This document shows positions 8,766 through 17,478 of a stretch of DNA of 64,000 bases, piece by piece. The notes under the pieces are model-generated. The model was given only the letters and a program-made list of their open reading frames with translations. It searched no databases and was not told the DNA's origin. Position numbers and translations under genes: made by a program. Position 1 is the stretch's first letter; every line of letters begins with the position of its first letter. This DNA comes from Streptomyces sp. XM4193 (GTDB lineage Bacteria > Actinomycetota > Actinomycetes > Streptomycetales > Streptomycetaceae), in the NCBI RefSeq assembly GCF_023072595.1, contig NZ_JALLGK010000001.1:620001-684000 (forward strand), given 5' to 3'.

Positions 8766-9599
8766 GTGACGACCCAGACCACTGACGTACGACTCACCGC
8801 CGGCGACGCCGAGCTGCTGCTGCGCCCCTCGGAGGGCTGCCGGACGGCCTCGCTGCGGGTCGGCGGCAAGGAACTGCTGCTCCAGGGGCTCGAACACGGC
8901 TCCTTCGTGATGGCGCCGTGGTGCGGACGCACCGCGCAGGGGCGCTTCCGCAACGGCGCCGATCTGCACCAACTGCCGCTCAACGACGGCGAGCACGCGC
9001 TGCACGGCCTCGTCAACGACCGGCCCTGGCGCACCGTCCGCGCGGACGAGCGCAGCGCCTCCTTCGTCTGCGAGCTGGGCGACCCCTGGCCGTGGGCCGC
9101 CACCGTCAACCAGGTGGTGGAGCTGGACGAGGACGGCAGCGGCGTCAACTACACGCTCAGCGTCGAGACCTACGACAACTCCTTTCCCGCGCAGGTGGGT
9201 TGGCATCCGTGGTTCCGGCGCAACCTCGGCCTCGGCGGCCGTGACGTGCGGCTCGACTTCGCCCCGGCCTGGCGCGAGGAGCGCGGACCCGACCACATTC
9301 CGACCGGCCACCGTCTGGACGAGGCCGCGCTCGCCACCGAGGACGCGGGCACCGGCCGCTGGGACGACTGCTTCGGCATGCCCGACGGTGTCGACGCCAC
9401 GCTGACCTGGCCGGACGAGCTGGAGCTGCAGATCACCAGCCGGGCCGAGTGGGTGGTCGTCTACGACAAGCCGGAGGACGCGGTGTGCGTCGAACCGCAG
9501 TCCGGTCCGCCCAACGGGCTCAACACCCATCCCCAACTGGTCACCCCCATCGCGCCGTTGGAGCTGGGCAGCCGTTGGAGCTGGCGCACTCCGCAGTGA
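8766..9599 (+). CDS. aldose 1-epimerase family protein
   Basis: A 277-residue cytoplasmic protein of the GalM/aldose epimerase superfamily (beta-sandwich). Likely catalytic residues are the histidine in HALHGLV (~residue 79), the histidine in GWHPWF (~146) and the glutamate in CVEPQSGPPN (~244), in the order expected for mutarotases. These enzymes interconvert sugar anomers; the preferred sugar cannot be read from sequence. GTG at 8766 is the start because TAGTCT lies 6 nt upstream. It is 53 bp upstream of pyrE on the same strand, but pyrE has its own -10 box. Confidence 0.85.
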   Translation: MTTQTTDVRLTAGDAELLLRPSEGCRTASLRVGGKELLLQGLEHGSFVMAPWCGRTAQGRFRNGADLHQLPLNDGEHALHGLVNDRPWRTVRADERSASFVCELGDPWPWAATVNQVVELDEDGSGVNYTLSVETYDNSFPAQVGWHPWFRRNLGLGGRDVRLDFAPAWREERGPDHIPTGHRLDEAALATEDAGTGRWDDCFGMPDGVDATLTWPDELELQITSRAEWVVVYDKPEDAVCVEPQSGPPNGLNTHPQLVTPIAPLELGSRWSWRTPQ

Positions 9600-9638
9600 C
9601 CGCCGACCCGCCCGGGAAGCCGGTCGGCCCGCCCGCGC

Positions 9639-9652
9639 TACGCTCGGTGCCC
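9639..9652 (+). promoter_or_regulatory. pyrE -10 box, leaderless geometry
   Basis: TACGCT (9639-9644) ends 8 nt before the pyrE ATG at 9653. The absence of a Shine-Dalgarno upstream supports a leaderless mRNA. Confidence 0.5.
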
Positions 9653-10249
9653 ATGAGCGAGACGAGCGACACGAGCGTGACGGGCGAGAACAGCGGTACG
9701 GGCACGGCCGACAGCGGGCCGAGGTCCGCGCTGCTGGGGCTGATCAAGGAGAAGGCCGTCGTCCACGGGCGGGTGACGCTCTCCTCCGGCAAGGAGGCCG
9801 ACTTCTACGTCGACCTCCGCCGGATCACGCTGGACGCGGAGGCCGCGCCCCTGGCCGGTCGGGTCATGCTGGACCTCACCGCCGATCTGGACTTCGACGC
9901 CGTCGGCGGGCTGACGCTCGGCGCCGACCCGGTCGCCACCTCGATGCTGCACGCCGCCGCCGCGCGCGGACGCCGGCTCGACGCCTTCGTCGTCCGCAAG
10001 GCCGGAAAGGCGCACGGGCTGCAACGTCGTATCGAGGGCCCGGACATCGCCGGGCGGCGGGTGCTGATCGTGGAGGACACCTCGACGACCGGAGGCTCGC
10101 CGCTGACCGCTGTCGAGGCCGCCCGGGAAGCCGGCGCGGAGGTCGTCGCGGTCGCGACGATCGTCGAGCGGGGCGCGGCCGGCGCGATGGCCGAGGCGGG
10201 GCTGACGTACCTCTCGGCGTACGACCTCGCCGACCTCGACCTGGGCTGA
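9653..10249 (+). CDS. pyrE: orotate phosphoribosyltransferase
   Basis: A 198-residue type I phosphoribosyltransferase. It converts orotate plus PRPP to orotidine 5'-monophosphate in de novo pyrimidine synthesis. The PRPP-binding motif is RVLIVEDTSTTGGSPL (~residues 136-151), with the acidic pair ED. The orotate and flexible-loop regions are LSSGKEADFYVDLRR (~43-57) and VRKAGKAHGLQRRIEGP (~112-128). The N-terminal ~23 residues are Thr/Ser/Gly-rich, longer than in many homologues. The start at 9653 follows from the -10 box. It is convergent with the imine-reductase-like gene, 38 bp away. Confidence 0.93.
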   Translation: MSETSDTSVTGENSGTGTADSGPRSALLGLIKEKAVVHGRVTLSSGKEADFYVDLRRITLDAEAAPLAGRVMLDLTADLDFDAVGGLTLGADPVATSMLHAAAARGRRLDAFVVRKAGKAHGLQRRIEGPDIAGRRVLIVEDTSTTGGSPLTAVEAAREAGAEVVAVATIVERGAAGAMAEAGLTYLSAYDLADLDLG

Positions 10250-10287
10250 ACACCGCCCGCCACGCGTGGCCCGCCCGACTGCCGGGT

Positions 10288-11208
10288 TCAGCGTGCGATC
10301 GTCCCGGGCTCCCGGATGCCGTCGATGATGCGGGTCCAGTTGTCGCCGCCGTGTCCGTTGCCGATGGCCTGCCGGTAGTGGGCCTGCACGGCCAGGGGAA
10401 GCGCGAGGTCGAGGCCGAGCGAGGTGCTGGTCTCGACGATGTGGTCGGTCGTTGCGCCCATCATGGTGACGGTGCTGAGCTCTCCGGGGTGTTCTCCGGC
10501 GTCGATCGCGGAGCCGGGGCTCTCGTCACCGGACGTCAGGATGTCGCCGACCCCGGCCGTGGAGGCGAGGAGTTCCGGCAGCGCGTGCTCGGCCTTCACC
10601 CCCGCGGCGCCCAGCATCGCGGTGGCCTGCATCAGCCCGGACAAGGTGGTGAGGAAAACGGTGAGTTGGGCCTGGTACATCAGCTGGGCCAGTCCCGGGT
10701 CCTCACCCAGCGGGCGGGGCGCGCCGAGCAGCGCCAGCGTGGCGAGATGGCTCTCCGGCGGTCGGGTGCGCCCGCTGTAGTAGACGTGGGACGCCTCGGT
10801 GCCGACCATCGGCGGGGGGACCATGACGCCGCCGGTGACGAAGGTGGCGCCGTGGCCCTCCGCCCAGGCCGCCGCCTCGCGCGAGCGGTCGGGGGTGTCG
10901 GAGCTGAGGTTGACCAGTGTCCGGCCGGCGAGCGAGGCGGTGGCGTCGCCGAGGATGTCGTACATCGCCCGGTAGTCGGTGAGGCTGAGGATCACGAGGC
11001 CGCTCGCCTCGACCGCTTCGGCGGGCGTGGCCGCGAGCGCGGCCCCGTCGGCGACGACGCCGTCGGCCCGGCCCGGAGTCCGGTTCCACACGGTGACCGG
11101 ATGCCCTGCCGCGAGGAGGGTGCGGACCATCGCCCGGCCCATCGGACCGAGCCCGATCACGGTCACAGCGGTGTTCTTCGCGTCGTTGGAGCCCTGTTGT
11201 CTGTTCAC
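10288..11208 (-). CDS. NAD(P)-dependent oxidoreductase, imine reductase-like
   Basis: 306 residues. The N-terminal Rossmann fold carries VTVIGLGPMGRAM (~16-28), the GxGxxG dinucleotide motif of the 3-hydroxyisobutyrate dehydrogenase superfamily, followed by WNRTPGR, suggesting NADPH. The middle segment GGVMVPPPMVGTEASHVYYSG is typical of the imine-reductase branch rather than classic HIBADH. The long C-terminal helix (LAQLMYQAQLTVFLTTLSGL) forms the dimer interface. The substrate is unknown. The GTG start at 11206-11208 faces an HxlR regulator across 84 bp, so redox- or aldehyde-responsive control is plausible. Confidence 0.8.
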   Translation of the reverse strand: MNRQQGSNDAKNTAVTVIGLGPMGRAMVRTLLAAGHPVTVWNRTPGRADGVVADGAALAATPAEAVEASGLVILSLTDYRAMYDILGDATASLAGRTLVNLSSDTPDRSREAAAWAEGHGATFVTGGVMVPPPMVGTEASHVYYSGRTRPPESHLATLALLGAPRPLGEDPGLAQLMYQAQLTVFLTTLSGLMQATAMLGAAGVKAEHALPELLASTAGVGDILTSGDESPGSAIDAGEHPGELSTVTMMGATTDHIVETSTSLGLDLALPLAVQAHYRQAIGNGHGGDNWTRIIDGIREPGTIAR

Positions 11209-11242
11209 ACCGCCATGCTCGAAGAGTCTCGCCGCTGCCGGA

Positions 11243-11267
11243 AGTACCCACTATTTTCTGCGGTACT
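11243..11267. promoter_or_regulatory. inverted repeat in the HxlR/oxidoreductase divergent region
   Basis: AGTACC (11243-11248) and GGTACT (11262-11267) form a 6-bp inverted repeat with a 13-bp, unusually A+T-rich spacer. It lies between two divergent genes, one an HxlR regulator. HxlR proteins bind similar GTAC-type dyads, so this is the probable operator controlling both genes. Confidence 0.55.
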
Positions 11268-11292
11268 GACCAATTCGTAAGGGGGAGCAGAG

Positions 11293-11664
11293 ATGGCCGG
11301 AGTGCTGAGGCGCGGGCCCTACATCTGTGGAATCGACGCAGCGCTCGACGTGATGAGCGGCAAGTGGAAGGGCCTGATCCTCTGGGAGCTCGACTCCCAC
11401 CGCGTACGCCGCTTCGGCGAACTCAGGCGTGCTCTGGCGGGGGTGAGCGAGAAGATGCTGACGCAGCACCTGCGGGAGATGGAGGCGGACGGGCTCGTCC
11501 ACCGCGAGGTGTACGCCGAGGTGCCGCCGCGGGTCGAGTACTCGCTGACCGAGCACGGCCGCACGCTCAACCAGGCGCTCGCGGCGCTCGGCGACTGGGG
11601 GGAGGAGCGGATGCGGCGCGAGGGCTGCGCGACGGTCGAGGCCGCACCGACCCCGTCCCGCTGA
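11293..11664 (+). CDS. HxlR-family transcriptional regulator
   Basis: A 123-residue winged-helix protein of the HxlR family. Hallmarks are CGIDAALDVMSGKWKGLILWEL near the start with the conserved cysteine (Cys12), GELRRALAGVSEKMLTQHLREMEADGLVHRE as recognition helix and wing, and PPRVEYSLTEHG. Many members are thiol-based sensors of electrophiles or aldehydes, and the single N-terminal Cys fits that. A strong ribosome site (AGGGGGAG) precedes the ATG. It probably represses the divergent imine-reductase-like gene through the dyad at 11243-11267. Its stop codon lies in a triple 19-bp tandem repeat. Confidence 0.9.
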   Translation: MAGVLRRGPYICGIDAALDVMSGKWKGLILWELDSHRVRRFGELRRALAGVSEKMLTQHLREMEADGLVHREVYAEVPPRVEYSLTEHGRTLNQALAALGDWGEERMRREGCATVEAAPTPSR

Positions 11665-11715
11665 CCGCGCCCCGTCCCGCTGACCGCGCCCCGTCCCGCT
11701 GACCGCGCCCCGTCC
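11659..11715. repeat. 19-bp unit repeated three times at a stop codon
   Basis: CGCTGACCGCGCCCCGTCC occurs at 11659-11677, 11678-11696 and 11697-11715. The first copy contains the last Arg codon and the TGA of the HxlR gene. Degraded copies follow to about 11770. The remaining gap before fba shows no other gene. Confidence 0.9.
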
Positions 11716-11973
11716 CGCTGCCCTGACCCCTGACCGCGCCCGGGCCCGCTGCCCCGTCCCGCTGACCGCAGCCCGGCGCGGCGTCCCGTCACGTCGGCGC
11801 GGCGCCGCAGGCCGGGGCCGTGTGCGGGTCGGTGGCGGGTGCACGGGGGCGGCCCCTGGGGCGCTCGGCGGTGCGTCTGGAAGGATGGCCCCCGACGATG
11901 ACGTCGCCCCAACGGTCAGGGCTGGACTCAACTCACACCCCGCACACGTGCACATCTCCCAAGGAGCGGACAC

Positions 11974-12996
11974 ATGCCCATCGCAACCCCCGAGGTCTAC
12001 AACGAGATGCTCGACCGGGCGAAGGCCGGCAAGTTCGCCTACCCGGCCATCAACGTCACCTCGTCGCAGACCCTGCACGCGGCGCTGCGCGGGTTCGCCG
12101 AGGCCGAGAGCGACGGCATCGTCCAGATCTCGACCGGCGGCGCGGAGTTCCTCGGCGGCCAGTACAGCAAGGACATGGTCACCGGAGCCGTCGCGCTGGC
12201 CGAGTACGCGCACATCGTCGCCAAGAAGTACCCGGTGAACATCGCGCTGCACACCGACCACTGCCCCAAGGACAAGCTGGACGGCTACGTCCGCCCGCTG
12301 CTCGAGGTCTCCCGCGAGCGCGTGGAGCGCGGCGAGAACCCGCTCTTCCAGTCGCACATGTGGGACGGCTCCGCCGAGACCCTCGCCGACAACCTGGAGA
12401 TCGGCAAGGAGCTGCTGGCCCTCGCGGTCGCCGCGAAGATCATCCTCGAGGTCGAGATCACCCCGACCGGTGGCGAGGAGGACGGCGTCACCCACGAGAT
12501 CAACGACGAGCTGTACACCACCGTCGACGACGCGCTGCGCACCGCGGAGGCGCTCGGGCTGGGCGAGAAGGGCCGCTACCTGCTCGCCGCCTCCTTCGGC
12601 AACGTGCACGGCGTCTACAAGCCGGGCAACGTCGTCCTCCGTCCCGAGCTGCTCAAGGACCTCCAGCAGGGCGTCGCGGCCGAGCACGGCAAGGCCGACC
12701 CGTTCGACTTCGTCTTCCACGGCGGTTCCGGCTCGACCGCCGAGGAGATCGCCACCGCGCTGGACAACGGCGTCGTGAAGATGAACCTCGACACCGACAC
12801 CCAGTACGCCTTCACCCGCCCCGTCGCCGGTCACATGCTCGCCAACTACGACGGCGTGCTGAAGATCGACGGCGAGGTGGGCAACAAGAAGGCGTACGAC
12901 CCGCGCGCCTGGGGCAAGCTCGCCGAGGCGTCCATGGCCGAGCGGATCACCAAGGCCTGCGCCGACCTGCGTTCCACCGGTACGCGCATGAAGTGA
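11974..12996 (+). CDS. fba: class II fructose-bisphosphate aldolase
   Basis: A 340-residue zinc-dependent aldolase that cleaves fructose 1,6-bisphosphate in glycolysis and runs in reverse in gluconeogenesis. Motifs include INVTSSQTLHAALRGFAEA at the start, LHTDHCPK (metal-ligand histidine and catalytic acid, ~residue 90), EVEITPTGGEEDGV (~residue 155), and the phosphate-binding FHGGSGST (~residue 249). The start is certain: AAGGAG at 11961-11966 precedes the ATG by 7 nt. It is a single-gene transcript closed by a 12-bp hairpin at 13042-13071. Confidence 0.96.
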   Translation: MPIATPEVYNEMLDRAKAGKFAYPAINVTSSQTLHAALRGFAEAESDGIVQISTGGAEFLGGQYSKDMVTGAVALAEYAHIVAKKYPVNIALHTDHCPKDKLDGYVRPLLEVSRERVERGENPLFQSHMWDGSAETLADNLEIGKELLALAVAAKIILEVEITPTGGEEDGVTHEINDELYTTVDDALRTAEALGLGEKGRYLLAASFGNVHGVYKPGNVVLRPELLKDLQQGVAAEHGKADPFDFVFHGGSGSTAEEIATALDNGVVKMNLDTDTQYAFTRPVAGHMLANYDGVLKIDGEVGNKKAYDPRAWGKLAEASMAERITKACADLRSTGTRMK

Positions 12997-13041
12997 GGCT
13001 TCGCACCGGGCGTCGCGGACGTTCCCGGTCCGTCGATCTCC

Positions 13042-13071
13042 GTGACCCCCGGCCCTCGCGCCGGGGGTCAC
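13042..13071 (+). terminator. fba terminator hairpin
   Basis: GTGACCCCCGGC (13042-13053) pairs perfectly with GCCGGGGGTCAC (13060-13071) around a 6-nt loop, 45 bp after the fba stop. There is no T-tract, which is common for high-G+C actinobacterial terminators. Confidence 0.85.
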
Positions 13072-13195
13072 GCGCGTTCCGCGGGGCGTGCCGGCGTACG
13101 TCGCCCCGGACGCGGCGGCGCGGGTCTCCGGCCGGCGGGCGGAGGTGTGCTCCCTGCCCCGCCCGCGCCGAGCCGGGCAAGGCACACTTGGCACC

Positions 13196-13609
13196 ATGGT
13201 CAATCACGAGAACCTGCTCGGGGGACCGCCCCCGACCCACCTTCCCGAGGACCCGGAGCCGCGCGACCTGCTCGCCGGCGGCACCGCTCCCGCCGATGTC
13301 GCGGCGAAGCACCCGACGTCCTGCCTCGCCTGGGCCCAGCTCGCCGACGACGCCTTCGACGCCGGCCGCACCGTCGAGTCCTACGCCTACGCCCGTACCG
13401 GTTACCACCGCGGCCTGGACCTGCTGCGGCGCAACGGCTGGAAGGGCCACGGCCCGGTGCCGTTCGAGCACGAGCCCAACCGCGGCTTCCTCCGCGCACT
13501 GCACGCACTCGCCCGCGCCGCCAAGGCGATCGGCGAGGACGAGGAGTACGAGCGCTGCACGACCTTCCTCAAGGAGAGCTCGCCCACCGCGGCGGCCACC
13601 CTCTCCTGA
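13196..13609 (+). CDS. DUF3151 family protein
   Basis: A 137-residue soluble protein of the actinobacterial DUF3151 family, function unknown. It is helix-rich and TPR-like: SCLAWAQLADDAF, ESYAYARTGYHRGLDLLRRNGWKGHGPVPF (the most family-typical part), then RGFLRALHALARAAKAIGED. Proximity to fba on the same strand is suggestive, but a terminator separates them. The ATG at 13196 lacks a good Shine-Dalgarno. CACACT at 13183-13188 may be a weak leaderless -10. Confidence 0.82.
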   Translation: MVNHENLLGGPPPTHLPEDPEPRDLLAGGTAPADVAAKHPTSCLAWAQLADDAFDAGRTVESYAYARTGYHRGLDLLRRNGWKGHGPVPFEHEPNRGFLRALHALARAAKAIGEDEEYERCTTFLKESSPTAAATLS

Positions 13610-13974
13610 GTCCGCCCCGGGCGCACCGGGACAGCCGTCCACCGGGCGGCCGTCCGCGGTGCGGTGCGGGGCTGCCCGACCGGCCCGGACGGCTGCCCGC
13701 GCACGCCGCTCCGGGTAGTACCCGTGCCGGCCCCACCGGCCCTCCCCGCCCCCGCCCTGTCCCGCCCCCGCCCCCGTCCGGCTCCCGTGCCCGTTCGCGC
13801 GCGGACGCCGCCCGTGCCGTGCCCGGCCGCGGGCCGTCGCGGCGCCCGCGTTCCCGGCGGACCGTGTGCGTACCGCCGCTTGCCGGGTGTGCCCGTGCCC
13901 GGCGATGATCCGAGGGAGCCCGGGTCGCCCGGGCGGACCGGAGACCCCGGGCACCCTTCCTCAACGGAGACCTC
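13610..13974. other. intergenic region upstream of the kynurenine operon
   Basis: No gene is supported in these 365 bases; the open frames are Pro/Arg/Ala runs. The final ~80 bases must hold the promoter of the tryptophan dioxygenase operon. I see no clear -10/-35 or operator. Confidence 0.5.
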
Positions 13975-14787
13975 ATGTCGGAGACCCCGAACCTGGACTT
14001 CGCCGGTACGACCCCTTACGAGGACTACGTACAGGCAGACGTCCTCACCCACCTCCAGCACCCGCTGTCGGACGACCCCGGCGAGATGGTGTTCCTGGTG
14101 ACCACCCAGGTCATGGAGCTGTGGTTCACCGTCATCGTCCACGAGTGGGAGACGGCCGCGAAGGCGCTGCGCGGGGACGACGTCCCGACCGCGCTCGCCG
14201 CGCTGACCCGCTCCACCTACGAGCTGCGTTCGCTGAACGCCTCGTGGGAGCCGCTGGCCCACCTCACCCCCGCGCAGTTCAACTCCTACCGCTCCGCCCT
14301 CGGCGAGGGCTCGGGCTTCCAGTCGGCGATGTACCGCCGGATGGAGTTCCTGCTCGGCGAGAAGGCGTCCTCCATGCTCGTGCCGCACCGGGGCGCGCCC
14401 CGGGTGCACGACGAGCTGGAGAAGGCGCTGCACCAGCCGAGCCTCTACGACGAGGTGCTGCGCTTCCTCGCGCGGCGCGGCCACGACATCCCGGACGCGG
14501 TCCTGGACCGCGACCTCGCCCAGCGGTACGAGCCGCAGCCGGCCGTGGAGTCGGTGTGGACCCGTGTGTACGAGGGCGATCCCACGACGCCCGAGGCGCG
14601 GCTCGGCGAGGGCCTGACCGAGGTCGCCGAACTCGTCTGGCGATGGCGCAACGACCATCTGGTCGCCACCCGGCGGGCGATGGGGTCGAAGGTCGGCACC
14701 GGCGGTTCGGCCGGTGTGGCCTGGCTGGAGCGGCGCGCGCAGAAGAACGTCTTCCCCGAACTGTGGACGGCACGCAGCTATGTCTGA
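13975..14787 (+). CDS. kynA: tryptophan 2,3-dioxygenase
   Basis: A 270-residue heme enzyme that opens the indole ring of L-tryptophan to give N-formylkynurenine. The active-site helix MVFLVTTQVMELWFTVIVHE carries the probable distal His56. The axial heme ligand is His228 in RWRNDHLVATRRAMGSKVGTGGSAG, whose GTGG loop contacts substrate. The ATG at 13975 follows GGAG. It is the first gene of a tight operon: kynureninase overlaps its 3' end by 8 nt and a kynurenine formamidase follows. All three steps to anthranilate are therefore co-transcribed. Confidence 0.95.
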   Translation: MSETPNLDFAGTTPYEDYVQADVLTHLQHPLSDDPGEMVFLVTTQVMELWFTVIVHEWETAAKALRGDDVPTALAALTRSTYELRSLNASWEPLAHLTPAQFNSYRSALGEGSGFQSAMYRRMEFLLGEKASSMLVPHRGAPRVHDELEKALHQPSLYDEVLRFLARRGHDIPDAVLDRDLAQRYEPQPAVESVWTRVYEGDPTTPEARLGEGLTEVAELVWRWRNDHLVATRRAMGSKVGTGGSAGVAWLERRAQKNVFPELWTARSYV

Positions 14788-16132
14788 GCACCCCGGTCCC
14801 GAGGCCGGCACCCGACCCGCCGCGCGGTCCGACGGCTCCGCCGCTTCCGCGGAACTCCGGGCGGAGGCCCGGCGGTTGGACGCCTCCGACGAACTCGCCC
14901 CGCTGCGCGCCGAGTTCGTCCTCGACGACGTCGGTCCGGCGGCGACCCAGCCGACGGAGACGAGCGGGCCGACGTCGGCGACCCGGTCGGCGGTGCGCCC
15001 CGACTCCGCGGAGGGCGGCCCGGACGCACCCGGCGTCTACCTGGACGGCAACTCCCTCGGCGCGCTGCCTCGCGCGGTGGCCGGGCGGGTCGCCGAGGTG
15101 ATCGGCCGGGAGTGGGGACGGCTGCGCATCCGCTCGTGGACCGAGTCCGGCTGGTGGGAGGCGCCCGAGCGGGTCGGCGAGCTGATCGCCCCGCTCGTCG
15201 GTGCCGCGCCCGGCCAGGTCGTGGTCGGCGACTCCACCTCGGTGAACGTCTTCAAGGCCGTCGTCGCCGCTGCCCGGCTCGCGGACGCGGACCGGGACGA
15301 GATCCTGGTCGACGCCGCCACCTTCCCCACGGACGGCTACGTCGCCGCCTCGGCCGCCCGGATGACCGGCCACACGCTCCGGCCCGTCGCTCCGGCCGAG
15401 ATGGCCTCCGCCGTCGGCCCGCGCACCGCGGCGCTGCTGGTGAACCAGGTCGACTACCAGTCGGGGGAGCTGCACGACCTCCCGGCGATCACCGCAGCCG
15501 CCCACCGGGCCGGCGCGTACGTCGTCGCCGATCTGTGCCACAGCGCCGGGGCCCTGCCGGTCGCGCTCGACGAGCACGGCGTCGACCTGGCCGTCGGCTG
15601 CACGTACAAGTACCTCAACGGCGGTCCCGGCGCCCCCGCCTTCCTCTACATCCGCCGCGCCCACCAGGCCGCCTTCGACTCCCCGCTGCCCGGCTGGAAC
15701 TCCCACCGCGACCCCTTCGCGATGGCCTCGCGGTACGAGCCGGCCGCGGACGTCCGCAAGGGGCGCGTCGGCACCCCCGACCTGCTCTCGATGCTGGCGC
15801 TGGAGAGCGCGCTCGAAGTGTGGCGCGGCGTGGACATCGCGGCGGTGCGGGCCAAGTCGCTGGCGCTGACCGACTTCTTCCTGCGCTGCGTCGAGGCGTA
15901 CGTCCCGCGGGGCCGGCTCTCGCTGGTCACCCCGCGCGAGCACGCCCGACGCGGCAGCCAGATCTCGCTGCGCTGCGAGGACGCGGAAACGGTCATGGCC
16001 GAGCTGATCGCCAGGGGCGTGGTGGGCGACCACCGCCGCCCGGGGATCTTGCGCTTCGGCTTCACTCCGCTGTACACCTCGTTCACCGATACGGAGAGGG
16101 CCGCACGGGTCCTGGGGGAGGTCGTCGGGTGA
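14780..16132 (+). CDS. kynU: kynureninase
   Basis: A 450-residue PLP enzyme that hydrolyses kynurenine to anthranilate plus alanine. Hallmarks are VYLDGNSLG (86-94), DSTSVNVFKA for the cofactor phosphate, DLCHSAGALP with the aspartate below the pyridine ring, and CTYKYLNGGPG with the PLP lysine (Lys277). Compared with the usual enzyme, a Pro/Thr/Ser-rich linker of ~35 residues (51-84) is inserted before YLDGNSLG. The ATG at 14780 overlaps the dioxygenase 3' end, and the stop overlaps the next start by 4 nt, so translation is coupled. Confidence 0.95.
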   Translation: MSEHPGPEAGTRPAARSDGSAASAELRAEARRLDASDELAPLRAEFVLDDVGPAATQPTETSGPTSATRSAVRPDSAEGGPDAPGVYLDGNSLGALPRAVAGRVAEVIGREWGRLRIRSWTESGWWEAPERVGELIAPLVGAAPGQVVVGDSTSVNVFKAVVAAARLADADRDEILVDAATFPTDGYVAASAARMTGHTLRPVAPAEMASAVGPRTAALLVNQVDYQSGELHDLPAITAAAHRAGAYVVADLCHSAGALPVALDEHGVDLAVGCTYKYLNGGPGAPAFLYIRRAHQAAFDSPLPGWNSHRDPFAMASRYEPAADVRKGRVGTPDLLSMLALESALEVWRGVDIAAVRAKSLALTDFFLRCVEAYVPRGRLSLVTPREHARRGSQISLRCEDAETVMAELIARGVVGDHRRPGILRFGFTPLYTSFTDTERAARVLGEVVG

Positions 16133-16848
16133 ACAGCAACGAGGAATGGGCCGCGCTGAACGCGCTGGAGCGTCCCGCGCCGGTGTCGTCGGAGGTGTAC
16201 GGGAAGCACCCCTCGCACATCGTCGACCGGTACGGCAGCCGCAGCGGCCCGCGGGTCACCGTGCTGCACGGCGGCTACTGGCGGGAGGCGTACGACCGGC
16301 GCCATCTCGCCCCGTTCGCCCATGCGTTGGGCGAGGCGGGCTTCTCGGTGGAGCTGGTGGAGTACCGCAGGGTGGGCGGCGACGGCGGCTGGCCGCAGAC
16401 CGCCGACGACGTGAACGCGGCCCTCGACCACCTCGGCGGGCCGCCGAAGGTGCTGCTCGGCCACTCCGCGGGCGGCCAGCTCGCGCTGTGGGCCGCCGCG
16501 CACCGCGACCGCGCGGCGGACCGGGTGATCACCGTCGCCCCGGTCGCCGATCTGTCCAGGGCGTACGAGATGGGGCTGAGCGACGGCGCCGTCACCGAGC
16601 TGCTCGGCGGCCACAACGGGGTCAAGGAGCTGCTGCCGGAGGCCGATCCGATGCGGCTGCTGCCGCGCGTACCGGTGGAGGTGGTGCACGGCACCGCCGA
16701 CCTGGAGGTGCCGATCGAGCTCTCCCGGCGGTACGCCAACAACTGGGGCGCACGGCTCCATCTGCTGCCGGGCGCGGGCCACTTCGCGCCGTTCCACCCC
16801 ACGCGTCCGCCGTACGGCGTGCTGCTGGACCTCATCCGCCGGACCTGA
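16129..16848 (+). CDS. kynurenine formamidase, alpha/beta-hydrolase type
   Basis: A 239-residue alpha/beta hydrolase. The oxyanion motif LHGGYWR (46-52) matches the HGGxW signature of eukaryote-type kynurenine formamidases. GHSAG (111-115) carries the nucleophile Ser113. The aspartate in HGTADLEVP and the histidine in GAGHFAPFHP complete the triad. It lies third in the dioxygenase-kynureninase operon, with GTGA overlapping start and stop, so hydrolysis of N-formylkynurenine is the clear role. Its family differs from the metal-dependent KynB cyclase-like formamidases. It closes the operon. Confidence 0.92.
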   Translation: MNSNEEWAALNALERPAPVSSEVYGKHPSHIVDRYGSRSGPRVTVLHGGYWREAYDRRHLAPFAHALGEAGFSVELVEYRRVGGDGGWPQTADDVNAALDHLGGPPKVLLGHSAGGQLALWAAAHRDRAADRVITVAPVADLSRAYEMGLSDGAVTELLGGHNGVKELLPEADPMRLLPRVPVEVVHGTADLEVPIELSRRYANNWGARLHLLPGAGHFAPFHPTRPPYGVLLDLIRRT

Positions 16849-17478
16849 CCGCGCGCTGCCCGTGCGGGCGGGCCACGCGGCGGATCGTTCCCGCCGGGGA
16901 CGTACGCGCACGTCGGGGCGGGTACGGGCGTCCGCCGGGCGCGAGGGCGGCCGGTGAACGGAATCGGGCGGTCCGGGGGAGCGGGCGGCAAACCGTGAAC
17001 ACAATGACCACAACCGTGACTTGGCCCGATCGCGTCGGGAGAATGGGCAGCGGTGTATGGCGTTCCCCCGTTACGCCAAGACACCTCAAGCGGTCGCCGC
17101 CGTCCTAACCCCCGTGGGACGGCGGCGTCTTGCTGTCCGGACCAGCCCGGCCGCCCTGCGCCCGCGCCGTGCCGATGCCGAGCAGCCCACGCCCGCGTGC
17201 CACGTGCCGTACCCGCGCACCCGCGCCCGCGTGCCGTACCCGCGCCACGTGTCCTCCCGCAGCCGGCGCCCGCCGCGACCCGCCGAGCCGCGCCCCGCAG
17301 CGGGACAGCTCGATGCGGGACCCGGGACCCGGGGCACGAGAGCCGGGACATGAGACACGGGACGCCATACGCGAGTGGTGAGTGTCGGTGGCCGGTTCGC
17401 CGGGCACCCGCCGGGCATAGTGCGGGGCGGGGCGCACCGCCCCTCCCGCGACCAGCCGCCGAAACCGAGGAGTACGCC
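16849..17478. other. intergenic region with degenerate GC repeats
   Basis: No gene is supported in these 630 bases. Around 17190-17250 there are degenerate direct repeats built from CGCGTGCCGTACCCGCGC-like units, and a GGGACCCGGGACCCGG run near 17318. The last 25 bases carry the ribosome site of the pterin dehydratase gene. Confidence 0.5.

Noticed and set aside
4869..9536. Very long minus-strand open frame (over 1,500 codons)
   Set aside because: It lies antisense to the spermidine-synthase-like, SRPBCC-like and epimerase genes. The translation is Arg/Gly/Val filler without motifs, a normal by-product of high G+C codon usage.
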